In this document: positions 1 to 9,513 of the stretch, one piece after another
Numbering within the stretch: the first letter of the stretch is position 1
Layout of the letters: each line of letters begins with the position of its first letter
Assembly (NCBI GenBank): GCA_031316115.1
Contig: JALDRC010000001.1
Location: 124,001-188,000 of the forward strand
Reading direction: 5' to 3'
DNA from: Nitrososphaeraceae archaeon
GTDB lineage: Archaea; Thermoproteota; Nitrososphaeria; Nitrososphaerales; Nitrososphaeraceae
Length of the DNA: 64,000 bases
Notes under the pieces: model-generated
What the model saw: the letters and a program-made list of their open reading frames with translations, nothing else
The model's database searches: none
Told to the model about the DNA's origin: nothing
Translations under genes and position numbers: made by a program

Positions 1-480
1 TATAAAAAAAAGTATTAATTAATATAATTCAAGTAAATTTGTGATAGTGAACCTAGAAAACTACATGTCCGTCGGAAATAACACCTATAGCGGTTCTGAA
101 ATAAGAGTATATTGGAAAATAATTCTGCTAACTTGTATTTAGTTTTTTTTTTGTTAGATACTTAGTTGATTTTAAAATATATTAGAGAAGTGAATGAATG
201 AATAAGTTGTATTTAAGAGAATAGTTTAATTTATTTATAATGCTATTTCCAGTGTTTTGTGTTGTTTAAAAAAGCTTGACCATATTGTGTTCCTACATTT
301 GATTCTATTTGAAAGGAAACTTATCTTTGTCAAGTAATTCACTTTAAAGAAATAATGCTTAAGTTATGGAGAACTAATTACAAGAGCATGTCTACCTTTC
401 TCTCTTACCGCAAATCTATGTGGAGTATCTTTTTGTACAAAAATTATATCTCCTGACACTGCTGTTAAGTTAACGAAAGA
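1..480. other. Left-edge region without a gene
   Basis: AT-rich sequence with stops in all frames and no ORF longer than about 30 codons that looks coding. No tRNA-like fold or clear repeat was seen. It precedes a decayed transposase, so part of it may be eroded mobile DNA. Confidence 0.5.
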
Positions 481-489
481 GCTTTAGCT

Positions 490-1174
490 GTGAATGTTCT
501 ATTTCTAATCTATGGTCATTAGATTATTTGAAAGAAACAGAATATCCACATGTATAGTAATGTATTCTTTGTATTTGTACTTTCTTGGTCTTAGTCTATG
601 AAATACGTCTAAAGCACTAGAACCGTTTAAGGATCAGAATAGAAGTTATGTTGCAATTTGGGAGTGGATTCAACGTTTTGGTTCATTACAGATTTTCAGG
701 AGAAAAAGAGTAACTGCTTTTATTATAGATGAAACAATTATTCAGATTGGTAACCAACATTATTGGTTATGGATTTGTATTGAACCAATTCAGAGATCTG
801 TGCTTGGAATCCATATATCAGAAGAGAGAAACATGTTTGTAGCAGAGAATTTTAACAGAACTCTTGTATCTAAATATGGTATACATACAGTATTCACAGA
901 TGGTGGTACATGGTATCCTCAAGCATGTAACTTTTTGCATTTGAAACATAGATTACATCCACCTTTTGAGAAAAGTCTGATTGAAAGAGTGATGCAGTAT
1001 TTTAAGGACAGAACAGAAGGTTTTGATGATTACTATCCGTGTACCAAGAATAATGGTATAAAATGTGATCTACAGCATGTATACAATTGGATGAAATTAT
1101 TTATTTATATCTATAATTCAAAAGTTAGAAATATTATTTTATTCAAAATTGGAGGTGAAATACTCTTAACTTAA
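490..1174 (+). pseudogene. Decayed DDE transposase (IS6-like), copy A
   Basis: The frame is open from 602 (just after a TGA at 599-601) to 1174. It contains VTAFIIDETIIQIG around the first catalytic Asp, VFTDGGTWYP around the second, and a region ending near DLQHVYNWMKLFIYIYNSK that should carry the distal Glu part. A GTG at 800 gives only a 124-residue fragment. The 5' part (490-601) aligns by eye with the sequence at 10130 but is out of frame, so the N-terminus is broken. The same family recurs decayed at 10130-10745 and, inverted, at 45945-46555. I assign it to the IS6-like DDE group from the D-D spacing and the W-Q-R helix upstream; the exact IS family is inferred. Copy A is the least eroded of the three. 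Confidence 0.75.
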
Positions 1175-1606
1175 CAGCACCTAAAAAATTACACAAAATT
1201 AACTCTAAAATAGGAGGAGAAATACCAATTAAGAAATGTCTATTGCATCAACCTTTTATTGTTCTATATTTCTTTTTTACTGTATTTTATTGGTTTAATT
1301 TTTTATAATATATATATACATCATTAATTATCTTTAGGGAGCCAAAATTGTCTTATTTGTATTTGTCTAGATTTTGATTCAAACGTCATGTGATTCCTAT
1401 AATTTTTAAAAAATAGAATTCGAAATAACTCTAAAATATTTATTATAAAATAAGATTATCTAAGAAATTTTGATTATTGTAAAAAGAGGAAACGAGTAGA
1501 AAATGCAACCAATTTGAAATTCGAGTAATTATTGATAGTTTACACCAATCATTGAATATCAATTATAAAGGAGGTATAAATATTACAACGAGGATGAAAG
1601 TATCTG
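1175..1606. other. Intergenic region upstream of glyS
   Basis: No gene seen. A strong purine-rich Shine-Dalgarno-like string, AAAGGAGGT, lies at 1567-1575. It is about 31 nt before the glyS ATG, too far to serve it directly. A different-frame ATG at 1594 opens a short peptide that runs past the glyS start and stops by 1620. Confidence 0.4.
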
Positions 1607-3070
1607 ATGGTAGATTATGATGAAATTATTAAGTTATCTCTTGAACGAGGCTTTTATTTTCCAAGCTCAGAGATTTATTCAGATGCCCCTGCAGGATTTT
1701 GGGAATATGGACCAAATGGAGTAGGAATAAAAAATAGATTTATGGAGTTGTGGAGAAAAGAGTTAGTTAGAAAAGATGGAATGATAGAAATTGACGGATC
1801 TCAGATTATGAGTAAGAATGTGTTTAAGGCTTCTGGACATTTAAATAATTTTTCAGATCCTGTGATAATGTGTAGTAAATGTAATCATACCCTCAGAGCA
1901 GACAAATATATTAATGAAAAGATTGGATCAGATATCACTGAGGGAGTAACAAATGAAGAAATAGATATAATGATAAAAAGATATGACCTTTTATGTCCTA
2001 AATGTATGTCAAAATTTAACAGTTCAGAAAAATTTAATATGATGTTCAAAGTTGAAATTGGTCCTAACAAGGAAGAGGCTTATCTTAGACCAGAAACTTG
2101 TCAAACAATATTTGTCGATTTTTCACGACTCTTTAAAATATTTAGAGGTAAGCTCCCGTTTGCAATTGCTCAAGTAGGAAAGAGTTTTAGAAATGAAATT
2201 TCACCCAGACAAAGTTTGTTAAGACTTAGAGAATTTTATCAGGCGGAGATTGAAATTTTTTGCAATCCTAATCATCTAGATAAACTTTCGAAATTTGAGG
2301 AATTAAATGGTACCAATCTTATAATAGAAATAGATTCGCAAGTTTATGAATTATCAGCAGAAGAAGCAGTAAAAAAAAATATTGTTCCCAACAAATTGAT
2401 CGCTTATTACCTTTGTCTTCTAACCCTATTTTATGAAAAAACAGGAATTAATATGAAAAAAACTAGATTTAGAAAATTAAAAGATAATGAAAAGGCGTTT
2501 TATGCTAGCATTGCATTAGATTTTGAGGTGCATACTAGTTTAGGTTGGTTAGAACTTGTTGCATGCAATTATCGTTCAGATTATGACTTGAAACAGCATT
2601 CTCTTTTAAGTAAAAAAAATATGGAAGTTATTGATCCAGAAAATCAAGAAAAAATCCTTCCACATGTATTTGAGTTGTCCTTAGGAATAGATCGAAGTAT
2701 ATATGCAATTTTAGAACACTCTTTCTTTTTTGACGATCAAAATAAAAGAAGAGTTCTAGGATTAAAGCCTTATCTTTCTCCGATTACTGTAGGTGTTCTT
2801 CCGTTGACAAAAAATCAAGAATTTGAATCAATTTCTAAAAAAATCTACAAAGAATTGATCAGAAATTTTGATGTTTATTACGATGCTTCAGGATCTATCG
2901 GAAGACGATATAGAAGATTGGAAGAAATAGGTGTACCTTATGCAATCACTATTGACCACACATCTCTGATCGATAATACAGTCACGATAAGAGACAGAGA
3001 TACAATGAAGCAAGACAGGATTTTGATCGAAAAAATTAAGCCATTTCTTAATGAAAATCTAGATTTTTAA
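1607..3070 (+). CDS. glyS: Glycyl-tRNA synthetase, archaeal/eukaryotic (alpha2) type
   Basis: Class II synthetase that charges tRNA-Gly in the cytoplasm. The N-terminus, GFYFPSSEIY followed by GFWEYGPNG, is the signature of the archaeal/eukaryotic homodimeric enzyme. Motif 2 is seen as GKSFRNEISPRQ and motif 3 around ELSLGIDRSIYAILE. The C-terminal anticodon-binding domain begins near GLKPYLSPITVGVLPL. Two CxxC pairs (CSKC, CPKC) near residues 88-130 are typical of the insertion in these enzymes. At 487 residues it is shorter than many archaeal homologues of around 570, mainly through compact insertions. The ATG at 1607 is chosen because the frame closes at 1595-1597. It stands alone on the plus strand, with a small zinc-finger gene 29 nt downstream. 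Confidence 0.95.
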   Translation: MVDYDEIIKLSLERGFYFPSSEIYSDAPAGFWEYGPNGVGIKNRFMELWRKELVRKDGMIEIDGSQIMSKNVFKASGHLNNFSDPVIMCSKCNHTLRADKYINEKIGSDITEGVTNEEIDIMIKRYDLLCPKCMSKFNSSEKFNMMFKVEIGPNKEEAYLRPETCQTIFVDFSRLFKIFRGKLPFAIAQVGKSFRNEISPRQSLLRLREFYQAEIEIFCNPNHLDKLSKFEELNGTNLIIEIDSQVYELSAEEAVKKNIVPNKLIAYYLCLLTLFYEKTGINMKKTRFRKLKDNEKAFYASIALDFEVHTSLGWLELVACNYRSDYDLKQHSLLSKKNMEVIDPENQEKILPHVFELSLGIDRSIYAILEHSFFFDDQNKRRVLGLKPYLSPITVGVLPLTKNQEFESISKKIYKELIRNFDVYYDASGSIGRRYRRLEEIGVPYAITIDHTSLIDNTVTIRDRDTMKQDRILIEKIKPFLNENLDF

Positions 3071-3099
3071 TCTATACGAATATAGGAAAGTCGAATAAT

Positions 3100-3501
3100 T
3101 TGGAAATAAAGGATCCTAATAAAATAACAGATAACGATTTTCTTCCCCTAGAAAAATGGATTGTGCTTTTACGATCTTATGGTGGTTTAAAAAAACATCC
3201 AAGGGTTTTTTTTAGGCAGTTTTTGGCAAAGGATTATTATGAAGCTTACGATATTCTAAGATCATATGTAGATAAATCTAATTTTGAAATAGTTTGGTTT
3301 AAAGAAAAAAGAGAATGTCCTGAATATTATTCAAGAACCTTTCCTTTCCTTGAATTCCATTGTACGTATTGTAATAGAGAATTTCACAATGATAATCAGC
3401 TAAACTGCGACATAGGTAAATGTCATGCTATATTTTGTTCAAGCATTTGTAGAAGGGAACACATAAGATTAAAACATACTGTCGAGAAAAAATATGTTTA
3501 A
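3100..3501 (+). CDS. Small zinc-finger protein, function unknown
   Basis: 133 residues from a TTG start. The C-terminal third has the pattern HCTYCNREF, then C, C, HAIFCSSICRREH and a final H. This resembles an AN1/MYND-like two-zinc knuckle with mixed Cys and His ligands. The N-terminal part is basic and aromatic with no recognised domain. It follows glyS by 29 nt on the same strand and may be co-transcribed. A nucleic-acid or protein adaptor role would be a guess. Confidence 0.7.
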   Translation: MEIKDPNKITDNDFLPLEKWIVLLRSYGGLKKHPRVFFRQFLAKDYYEAYDILRSYVDKSNFEIVWFKEKRECPEYYSRTFPFLEFHCTYCNREFHNDNQLNCDIGKCHAIFCSSICRREHIRLKHTVEKKYV

Positions 3502-3530
3502 ATTGAGTCATATAAATATGAATTCTGCTT

Positions 3531-4130
3531 TTACACCTTGACCAACTCTGCATCCAGTAGTTGTTCTAACAACTGCAATACCTCTTGTTCGATCTGGGAT
3601 CGTGGGAGTCCTAATTTATCAGAAAAAAAATCAGCTAATTGATTGACAGTCTTGCTACTATCACATGATTCCCAAAATCTCACAATCGCTTCATTTACCA
3701 TGAATCCCTTGTTTGCATTATTAGTTAAAATTAAAGAACCATCCTCAGATTTTGAAAAAACGCCTTGTTTAAGAGGTTTATCAGTATCATAATTAATTCT
3801 GAACCTAAGTTTAGGTTTACCAAAACCTAGATTGTCCCTAACAACGGGATTCATTTTTTCTATTGTCCATGGGGGATCCCAAACAATTTCTACATCTATC
3901 TTCCCGACACTTTCTAACTTGCCAAGATTTTGTTTTACATCATTAACCAATGTATTATGTAATGGACATCCTCTAGTTGTCATAGTCATCTTGACATTTA
4001 TGTCATTGTTAGAATTTACTGCTACGTCGTATATTAATCCAAGGTCAACTATGTTTACGGGTATTTCAGGATCCATACATTTCTTCAACTGAGTGTAAAT
4101 TTCGTCTCTAGTAATTATCTGAGATGTCAT
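3531..4130 (-). CDS. DUF59 (MIP18/SufT-like) protein fused to a PqqD-like domain
   Basis: Residues 1 to about 105 form a DUF59/MIP18 domain: DPEIPVNIVDLGLIYDV followed by TTRGCPLHNT, with the conserved Cys at residue 55. Proteins of this family act in iron-sulfur cluster assembly. Residues about 130-199 look like a PqqD-type winged-helix module (FMVNEAIVRFWESCD, then a helix ending LLEQLLDAELVKV), a fold used for peptide or substrate binding. The two are joined in one frame without a linker stop. The gene lies 52 nt upstream of the mtnA stop on the same strand and converges with the zinc-finger gene. The Fe-S role is family knowledge; what the PqqD part does here is unknown. Confidence 0.8.
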   Translation of the reverse strand: MTSQIITRDEIYTQLKKCMDPEIPVNIVDLGLIYDVAVNSNNDINVKMTMTTRGCPLHNTLVNDVKQNLGKLESVGKIDVEIVWDPPWTIEKMNPVVRDNLGFGKPKLRFRINYDTDKPLKQGVFSKSEDGSLILTNNANKGFMVNEAIVRFWESCDSSKTVNQLADFFSDKLGLPRSQIEQEVLQLLEQLLDAELVKV

Positions 4131-4182
4131 CTGAATAAATTTAAGGTAAACACGATAAAAATGTTATCAATGAGTGAGATTT

Positions 4183-5238
4183 TCAAAATAAATTTGAGAA
4201 TACTTTTTTGATACTTTTACTATATGGTGGTTCTAGTATTCCTTTTTCTGTTATAATTCTTGTAATTAGACTAGGAGGAGTCACATCAAATGCAGGGTTC
4301 ATTACCCTAACATCCTTGGGGGCGATCAATTTTTTTCCTATTTTTTTAACCTCGTTCTCTGAGCGTTCTTCTATGATGATATCTTTAAGTGTATTATTGA
4401 GATCAAACGTTGATAATGGAGCTGCAACATAGAAAGGAATTTTATGTCTTTTTGCCAAAACTGCTAGCTGATATGTTCCTATTTTATTAAACACATGTCC
4501 ACTTTTTAATATTCTATCTGCTCCTACTATCACATGCTGTATTTTTCCTTTGGACATTGTATATCCAACAGCAGTATCAGGAATTAAACTCACATCAATC
4601 TGATCATGTTTTAACTCGAATACAGTAAGACGAGATCCCTGCATAACAGGTCTTGTTTCTGTAGCCACAACAGATATGTTTTTTCCAGATCCTTTTGCAG
4701 CTCTTACTACTCCTAACGCAGTTCCATAAGCCACTGTAGCTAGAGAACCTGCATTACAATGAGTCATTATGGTGTCACCATCGGAGATAAGAATTTCTCC
4801 TTCGAGGCCCATTGATTTGTTAATTAATATATCCTCTTCAGCCATTTTCATTGCCTCCCTAAAAATTGCTTGTTTAACTTTTACAACACTATCAAGGTTT
4901 CGAGTCTTTTCAATAATTCGATCTAATGCCCATTGTAAATTAATAGCAGTTGGCCTAGTTGATCTAATAAGTGAATATGCTTTCTTTAAGTCCTTTTGGA
5001 AAGAAGTTATGTTTTTTGCTTTGCTCTTCTTTGATGCAAGAACTAATCCAAATGCTGCGGTAACACCTATAGCTGGTGCTCCTCTAACTACCAGATTTCT
5101 TATCGCGAAAGCAACGTCCTGATAGGTTTTACATCTAAAATAGCTTAATTTTGCTGGAAGTTTCCTTTGATCAATCAATACCAGAGAATTTTTTTCCCAT
5201 CTAACAGTAAATAGAATATTAGAACTATTTTCTAACAT
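4183..5238 (-). CDS. mtnA: S-methyl-5-thioribose-1-phosphate isomerase (eIF2B-like family)
   Basis: Converts 5-methylthioribose-1-phosphate to the ribulose form in methionine salvage. Family signatures: LVVRGAPAIGVTAAFG, the Cys-bearing THCNAGSLATVAYG, VVATETRPVMQGSRLT, the Asp-bearing HVIVGADRI and a C-terminal FDVTPPSLITRIITE. The 351-residue length is normal. The near relative ribose-1,5-bisphosphate isomerase is an alternative, but the RGAPAIG block and the mtnP gene in the same window (11500-12312) favour MtnA. It starts at ATG 5238, 26 nt downstream of the UDP-sugar dehydrogenase gene on the same strand, and probably forms an operon with it and the DUF59-PqqD gene. Confidence 0.92.
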   Translation of the reverse strand: MLENSSNILFTVRWEKNSLVLIDQRKLPAKLSYFRCKTYQDVAFAIRNLVVRGAPAIGVTAAFGLVLASKKSKAKNITSFQKDLKKAYSLIRSTRPTAINLQWALDRIIEKTRNLDSVVKVKQAIFREAMKMAEEDILINKSMGLEGEILISDGDTIMTHCNAGSLATVAYGTALGVVRAAKGSGKNISVVATETRPVMQGSRLTVFELKHDQIDVSLIPDTAVGYTMSKGKIQHVIVGADRILKSGHVFNKIGTYQLAVLAKRHKIPFYVAAPLSTFDLNNTLKDIIIEERSENEVKKIGKKLIAPKDVRVMNPAFDVTPPSLITRIITEKGILEPPYSKSIKKVFSNLF

Positions 5239-5264
5239 TTAACGAATAATTAATTTCTCTAATA

Positions 5265-6689
5265 TTAATTATCAATCCATTTTTTTGTACCTGAACCAAT
5301 AATGGAAAATTTATCAGCACCGGTTTTATCTCTTTTTAATATGCCTCTTCCATCATAAATAGGAATATCTGTTATGTTGTTTATTAAATCTTCATATTCT
5401 TTGTGATCTGTTAAAAGCATAACCAAATCAGTATTTTGGATAGATTTAACGAAATCAGTATAAAAAGTAGTATTAGGGTATTTAGTTATTTCAACATCAG
5501 TTTGTATTAGAGGGTCGTGAACTTTAATATGCCTAATTTTAAATTTGTTAAATTCTTTTATAATGTCATAGGTTGGAGATAATCTAGTGTCAATTACCCC
5601 TCCCCTAAATGCAAGTCCTAACAATGTCACCGTAATATTCTTGTACCCATTAGAGGGAATTAATTTTAATGCTTGTTTAACGCAATACTTTGGCATCATA
5701 TTATTTATTTTTCTTCCTAATTTTGTTATTTTAGAATCTATTCCAAGATTTTTTGAAGCATGAATTATAAATTGGGGATATACTGGTATACATGCTCCTC
5801 CAACTCCAACCCCAGGTTTATGAATTTGACAAAATGGTTGAGAGTTTGCTGCTGACCTCACCTCCCAAAAATCAATTCCTAAATTTTCAGAAAATATAGC
5901 TAACTCATTTGCCAGTGCAATGTTAACATCCCTATAAACACCTTCGAATAATTTTTCCGTTTCTGCAGCTTTTATACTGCTCATAGTTATTAATCCTGTT
6001 TTGTAAATCTTTGAAAATAACCTAGAACCTACTTCCAAACTTTTTTTCCCATATCCTGATATAACTCCAGGATATCTTGATTCTATATCTTCAATAGCTC
6101 TACCTTCATATATCCTTTCGGGGTTATAGACTACATAGAAATCCTCTTCGATCTTAAGATCACTATTTTTTTCTAGTATCGGTACAACTAGTTTTTCTGT
6201 TGTCCCAGGAGGAACACTTGGATTAAGAGAAATTATATCATTCTTTTTCATTCCTCTGCCAATTTCTTTAGCAACTTTTTTTACATTGTTTAAGTCAGCT
6301 GTTCCATCTTGAGCTAAAACTGGTACACATATCATTTTTAGGAAGGAATCTGTTGAAGCTTTGCTGAGATCATCATAAACTAGAAATCTTTTCTCAGAAA
6401 CTCCTTTAGTAAATGCTTCATTAACCCCTGGTTCAGGAATATGAGACTTACCATTCCTAGCTGATTCTATTACCGTAGATGATTTATCAATTCCAATGAC
6501 AAAGAAACCTGCACGTAACCAAGCTGCCGCTAGGGGAGCACCAACATGCCCCAATCCATAAATCGCAATTTTGTATTCACCTGCAGTTAATTTTTTGGAT
6601 ATATCATGTAAAAAGGAATGATAATTAAATTTAGATAAATTTCTCGTTAGTTGTGTATTAGTTTGCCTTGAATTTTTTACGTGTTTCAT
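5265..6689 (-). CDS. wecC: UDP-N-acetyl-D-mannosaminuronate (nucleotide-sugar) dehydrogenase
   Basis: NAD-dependent oxidation of a UDP-N-acetylhexosamine to its uronate, feeding cell-surface glycan synthesis. The N-terminal Rossmann motif is IYGLGHVGAPLAAAWLRAG at about residues 43-61. The substrate/catalytic block GVGVGGACIPVYPQFII carries the catalytic Cys, and the C-terminal UDP-binding domain includes LGLAFRGGVIDTRLSPT. The 474-residue length fits. A basic N-terminal extension of about 35 residues precedes the Rossmann fold. A UDP-GlcNAc 2-epimerase at 18727-20187 could supply the ManNAc substrate, although the genes are 12 kb apart. Divergent from purP. Confidence 0.9.
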   Translation of the reverse strand: MKHVKNSRQTNTQLTRNLSKFNYHSFLHDISKKLTAGEYKIAIYGLGHVGAPLAAAWLRAGFFVIGIDKSSTVIESARNGKSHIPEPGVNEAFTKGVSEKRFLVYDDLSKASTDSFLKMICVPVLAQDGTADLNNVKKVAKEIGRGMKKNDIISLNPSVPPGTTEKLVVPILEKNSDLKIEEDFYVVYNPERIYEGRAIEDIESRYPGVISGYGKKSLEVGSRLFSKIYKTGLITMSSIKAAETEKLFEGVYRDVNIALANELAIFSENLGIDFWEVRSAANSQPFCQIHKPGVGVGGACIPVYPQFIIHASKNLGIDSKITKLGRKINNMMPKYCVKQALKLIPSNGYKNITVTLLGLAFRGGVIDTRLSPTYDIIKEFNKFKIRHIKVHDPLIQTDVEITKYPNTTFYTDFVKSIQNTDLVMLLTDHKEYEDLINNITDIPIYDGRGILKRDKTGADKFSIIGSGTKKWIDN

Positions 6690-6803
6690 AGTTGTTATTT
6701 TCTTGAGTATTATTTGTTTTTTTACTAAATAAGAATTAATAGTAAGATTATAAATGATCTGGATATCATAATTATTTTATGTCTTTATAATTATAATTGA
6801 ATA

Positions 6804-7850
6804 TTGCCCAGATTAAATATCAAAAAACACACTATATGCACTCTAGGATCCCATTGTGCTTTACAAGTCTTAAAGGGTGCAAAAGATGAGGGGTTTAAGA
6901 CCCTGTTAATATGTAAAAAAACTAGGCAAAATCTATACCAGAGGTTTAGTTTTATAGATGAAATTATTTTGGTAAACGAATTTAATGAAATGTTTAATAC
7001 CACAATAAAAAAAATCATCTCTAGAGAGAATTTATACATCATTCCACATGGAACCTTAATTTCTGATATCAAATTAAGTACTTTAGAAAAATTGCAAATA
7101 CCTATTTTCGGTAATAAACACATACTCAAATGGGAATCCGATAGAAAACTCAAACAAAGATTAATGGAAGAAGCGAAACTATCTACTCCAAAAGAAATAA
7201 AAAATAAAAAACAAATTAAAAATCTTTCTATAGTAAAACTCCACGGGGCTGCTGGTGGAAAAGGATACTTTTTAGCATGGAATGAAAAAAGCTTCAATAT
7301 TAGATGTAAAAAACTAATTGAAAAAAAAATTATAAAAAGTGAAGATGATTTATACATTCAAGAGTATTCTGTAGGCGTCCCAGTCTATTTTCATTTTTTT
7401 TATTCTCCCCTTAAAAATGATGTTGAGTTACTGGGAATTGATCGAAGATACGAATCAGATATCGACGGCTTAGGACGTATTCCGGCAACGATTCAGCAGA
7501 ATATAAATTTAGATCCTACTTATAATGTGATAGGAAATTCTCCTTTGGTATTGAGAGAATCTCTTTTGTATGATGCATATTCTATGTCAGAAAGGTTTGT
7601 AGCCGCAACTAGTCGATTGGTAAAACCTGGAATTCCAGGTCCCTTTTGCCTAGAGGGTGTTTATGACAACAATGGAAATTTCACTGTTTTTGAGTTCTCC
7701 TCGAGAATAGTCGCTGGAACAAATCTTTTTATAGATGGATCGCCCTATTCTACTCTTCTCTTTAATATCCCAATGAGCATGGGAAGACGGATAGCTAGAG
7801 AATTAAAATTAGGAATAAAAAAAAATAGGCTTTCGGAGTTACTAACATGA
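6804..7850 (+). CDS. purP: FAICAR synthetase (5-formaminoimidazole-4-carboxamide ribotide synthetase)
   Basis: Archaeal ATP-grasp enzyme that formylates AICAR with formate and ATP in de novo purine synthesis. Recognised by CTLGSHCALQVLKGAKDEGF at the N-terminus, FGNKHILKWESDRKLK, the ATP-grasp loop VKLHGAAGGKGYFLAW and the C-terminal CLEGVYDNNGNFTVFEFSSRIVA (split here by commentary only). The 348-residue length is usual for the family. The start is TTG at 6804. It is divergent from the UDP-sugar dehydrogenase, with a 114-nt shared upstream region. Confidence 0.93.
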   Translation: MPRLNIKKHTICTLGSHCALQVLKGAKDEGFKTLLICKKTRQNLYQRFSFIDEIILVNEFNEMFNTTIKKIISRENLYIIPHGTLISDIKLSTLEKLQIPIFGNKHILKWESDRKLKQRLMEEAKLSTPKEIKNKKQIKNLSIVKLHGAAGGKGYFLAWNEKSFNIRCKKLIEKKIIKSEDDLYIQEYSVGVPVYFHFFYSPLKNDVELLGIDRRYESDIDGLGRIPATIQQNINLDPTYNVIGNSPLVLRESLLYDAYSMSERFVAATSRLVKPGIPGPFCLEGVYDNNGNFTVFEFSSRIVAGTNLFIDGSPYSTLLFNIPMSMGRRIARELKLGIKKNRLSELLT

Positions 7851-7883
7851 ACAATAAGTTTTAAAGGCAAACAAGCTTTAGTT

Positions 7884-8399
7884 TTAGCCACCTGTCATTT
7901 GTGTAAATCTATTAATTTGTTTAGTTTTTGATATATAATCCAAATTTACTAAGGCAACTAATGCTGATTTCCTTACCTCTTCGCTTGGATCAGACAATGA
8001 TTCTTCTAGGGTTTTTCTAGCTTGCTCTGAACCCAAGACTCCCAATGCAATAGCAGCTTCATGGCGAACAAAAAAACTAGGATCTTCCTTTAGTGCCTTA
8101 CATAATCCTTTGAGACCGCTGCGGAAACCTAGTTGCCCAAGAGAAAATGCGGCTTCGTGTCTTACCAACTCATCTGGATCTGTTTCGAGGACATTACTTA
8201 TTGGTATAACGGATTCTTCTCCTGCAATATCTGCTAATATGCACACTGAGCGAGTTCGTATAACATGATCTGGGTGACCTAACAAATTTTTAAAAAAATC
8301 TTTGTTTTTATTGTTAAATTCTTCTTCCATTTTTTCAATTAAGAACATTATGCCTGAATGTTGGGTATTTCCCTGCATAAAATATTGAGTTTTATCCAA
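7884..8399 (-). CDS. HEAT-repeat protein
   Basis: 171 residues made mostly of PBS-lyase/HEAT-type repeats of about 31 residues, e.g. ELVRHEAAFSLGQLG, FFVRHEAAIALGVLG and EEVRKSALVALVNL. These form helical scaffolds for protein-protein contacts. Similar short repeat proteins are often annotated as deoxyhypusine hydroxylase-like, but the metal-binding HE pattern is incomplete, so no enzyme role is claimed. The TTG at 8399 gives the longest frame. The internal ATG at 8378 is more likely, because it leaves room for a promoter between this gene and the divergent one. Confidence 0.8.
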   Translation of the reverse strand: MDKTQYFMQGNTQHSGIMFLIEKMEEEFNNKNKDFFKNLLGHPDHVIRTRSVCILADIAGEESVIPISNVLETDPDELVRHEAAFSLGQLGFRSGLKGLCKALKEDPSFFVRHEAAIALGVLGSEQARKTLEESLSDPSEEVRKSALVALVNLDYISKTKQINRFTQMTGG

Positions 8400-8479
8400 T
8401 TATTAGTATGCTTGGCAGTAAAAATTTAATTCTTGTGTATTTATTAGGTTATTATACTCTTAAATATAGAATTATTTGT

Positions 8480-8944
8480 ATGCGAGTTAGGTATTGGCAT
8501 CTAAATATTCAGGAAACTATAGAAAGCAAATATCCTCTTGATAAAATAAATCATTGGGAAATAAAATGTTTATGTGGTGAATATCAACATTTTGGAGTTT
8601 TCTGGTTTAAATATGGGACCCCTTTAGATAAAGAACCTGTTTATGGTATTTGTCTTTATTACAATGAAATAGATCAGAAAACCGTTGAAGAACTTATTAG
8701 GTATCTTAATGAACGTTTTGGTGGGAAGACTCTCTCTAGACAAACACGAGTATTTCTAAATGGGTCTAAGATAATTTTTGATCCAACATCAATTGGAAGG
8801 TTAGCAAACGATCTTAGTTTAAAATTTAACTCACCTGTAGAGATAACAATAGAGCTGGAAAAAGTATCTGAAGAAGATATTAAAGAAAATAAATTTTGTT
8901 TCCCATCAAAAAAAGCACTTCCAATTGTTGGTAAGGATGAATAA
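8480..8944 (+). CDS. Uncharacterised protein, 154 residues
   Basis: Not recognised. The frame is open from 8408, but the first 24 residues are hydrophobic and atypical. The ATG at 8480, beginning MRVRYWHLNIQETIESKYP, leaves a normal divergent spacer and is preferred. The protein alternates hydrophobic and charged segments (GVFWFKYGTP, GICLYYNEID, VEELIRYLNERFGG) like a small alpha/beta fold. It ends in a charged tail. No cysteine or histidine cluster suggests metal binding. Confidence 0.6.
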   Translation: MRVRYWHLNIQETIESKYPLDKINHWEIKCLCGEYQHFGVFWFKYGTPLDKEPVYGICLYYNEIDQKTVEELIRYLNERFGGKTLSRQTRVFLNGSKIIFDPTSIGRLANDLSLKFNSPVEITIELEKVSEEDIKENKFCFPSKKALPIVGKDE

Positions 8945-8991
8945 AAAATATCTATTCTAAAATATTTGAATCTACTTTTCCTTTTTACTAA

Positions 8992-9402
8992 CTATCCTAG
9001 TATTGTTTGTAATTTAGTGACTAAGTTAGCCATGCTTACCGGTTTACTTATAAAATCAAGAACACCGACAGATGGGATAACTTTGCTGAATTCTTCTCTA
9101 TTTATCTCGAAAGCGGTTATAAAAACCACTTTCATTTCAGGGTTATTTTCTTTGATTCTACGATATAATTCAAATCCATTTATTTTGGGCATTCTTATAT
9201 CCGTTAGGACAAGATCATAATAGTCGATAGGTTTGCTTTTTATTGAATTTAACGCATCCTCTGCATCTATGAATGTATCCACCTCAAAACGCTTTTTGGA
9301 TTCCAGACCTCTTTTAATGATTGACAAAATGTCTTTTTCATCATCAACAACCATTATTCGTGGCGGAATGTTCCTACGATTGGCGACACTCACGATAATC
9401 AT
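8992..9402 (-). CDS. Single-domain response regulator (CheY-like receiver)
   Basis: Receiver domain only. The acidic pair is D20-D21 (MVVDDEKD), the phosphoacceptor D68 (LVLTDIRMP), the switch Thr T96 (FITAFE) and the Lys K120 (FISKP). There is no output domain, so it must act through a partner, as CheY does. No histidine kinase gene lies nearby. Start at ATG 9402; it is convergent with the gene ending at 8944. Confidence 0.93.
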   Translation of the reverse strand: MIIVSVANRRNIPPRIMVVDDEKDILSIIKRGLESKKRFEVDTFIDAEDALNSIKSKPIDYYDLVLTDIRMPKINGFELYRRIKENNPEMKVVFITAFEINREEFSKVIPSVGVLDFISKPVSMANLVTKLQTILG

Positions 9403-9513
9403 AACAACATTATCCCACTAAAAATGTTATCGATTGTATTTACGAATAATAAAATAATCTAAACTATTAATCAAATCTGTTATAATAAATTACGTTAAGT
9501 ATTAAACAACACT

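Noticed and set aside
3832-4092. Plus-strand ORF of 86 codons
   Set aside because: It lies wholly inside the DUF59-PqqD gene on the other strand and its protein has no sensible composition; similar mirror frames at 4208-5122, 6791-7357, 27488-28594 and elsewhere were dropped for the same reason.
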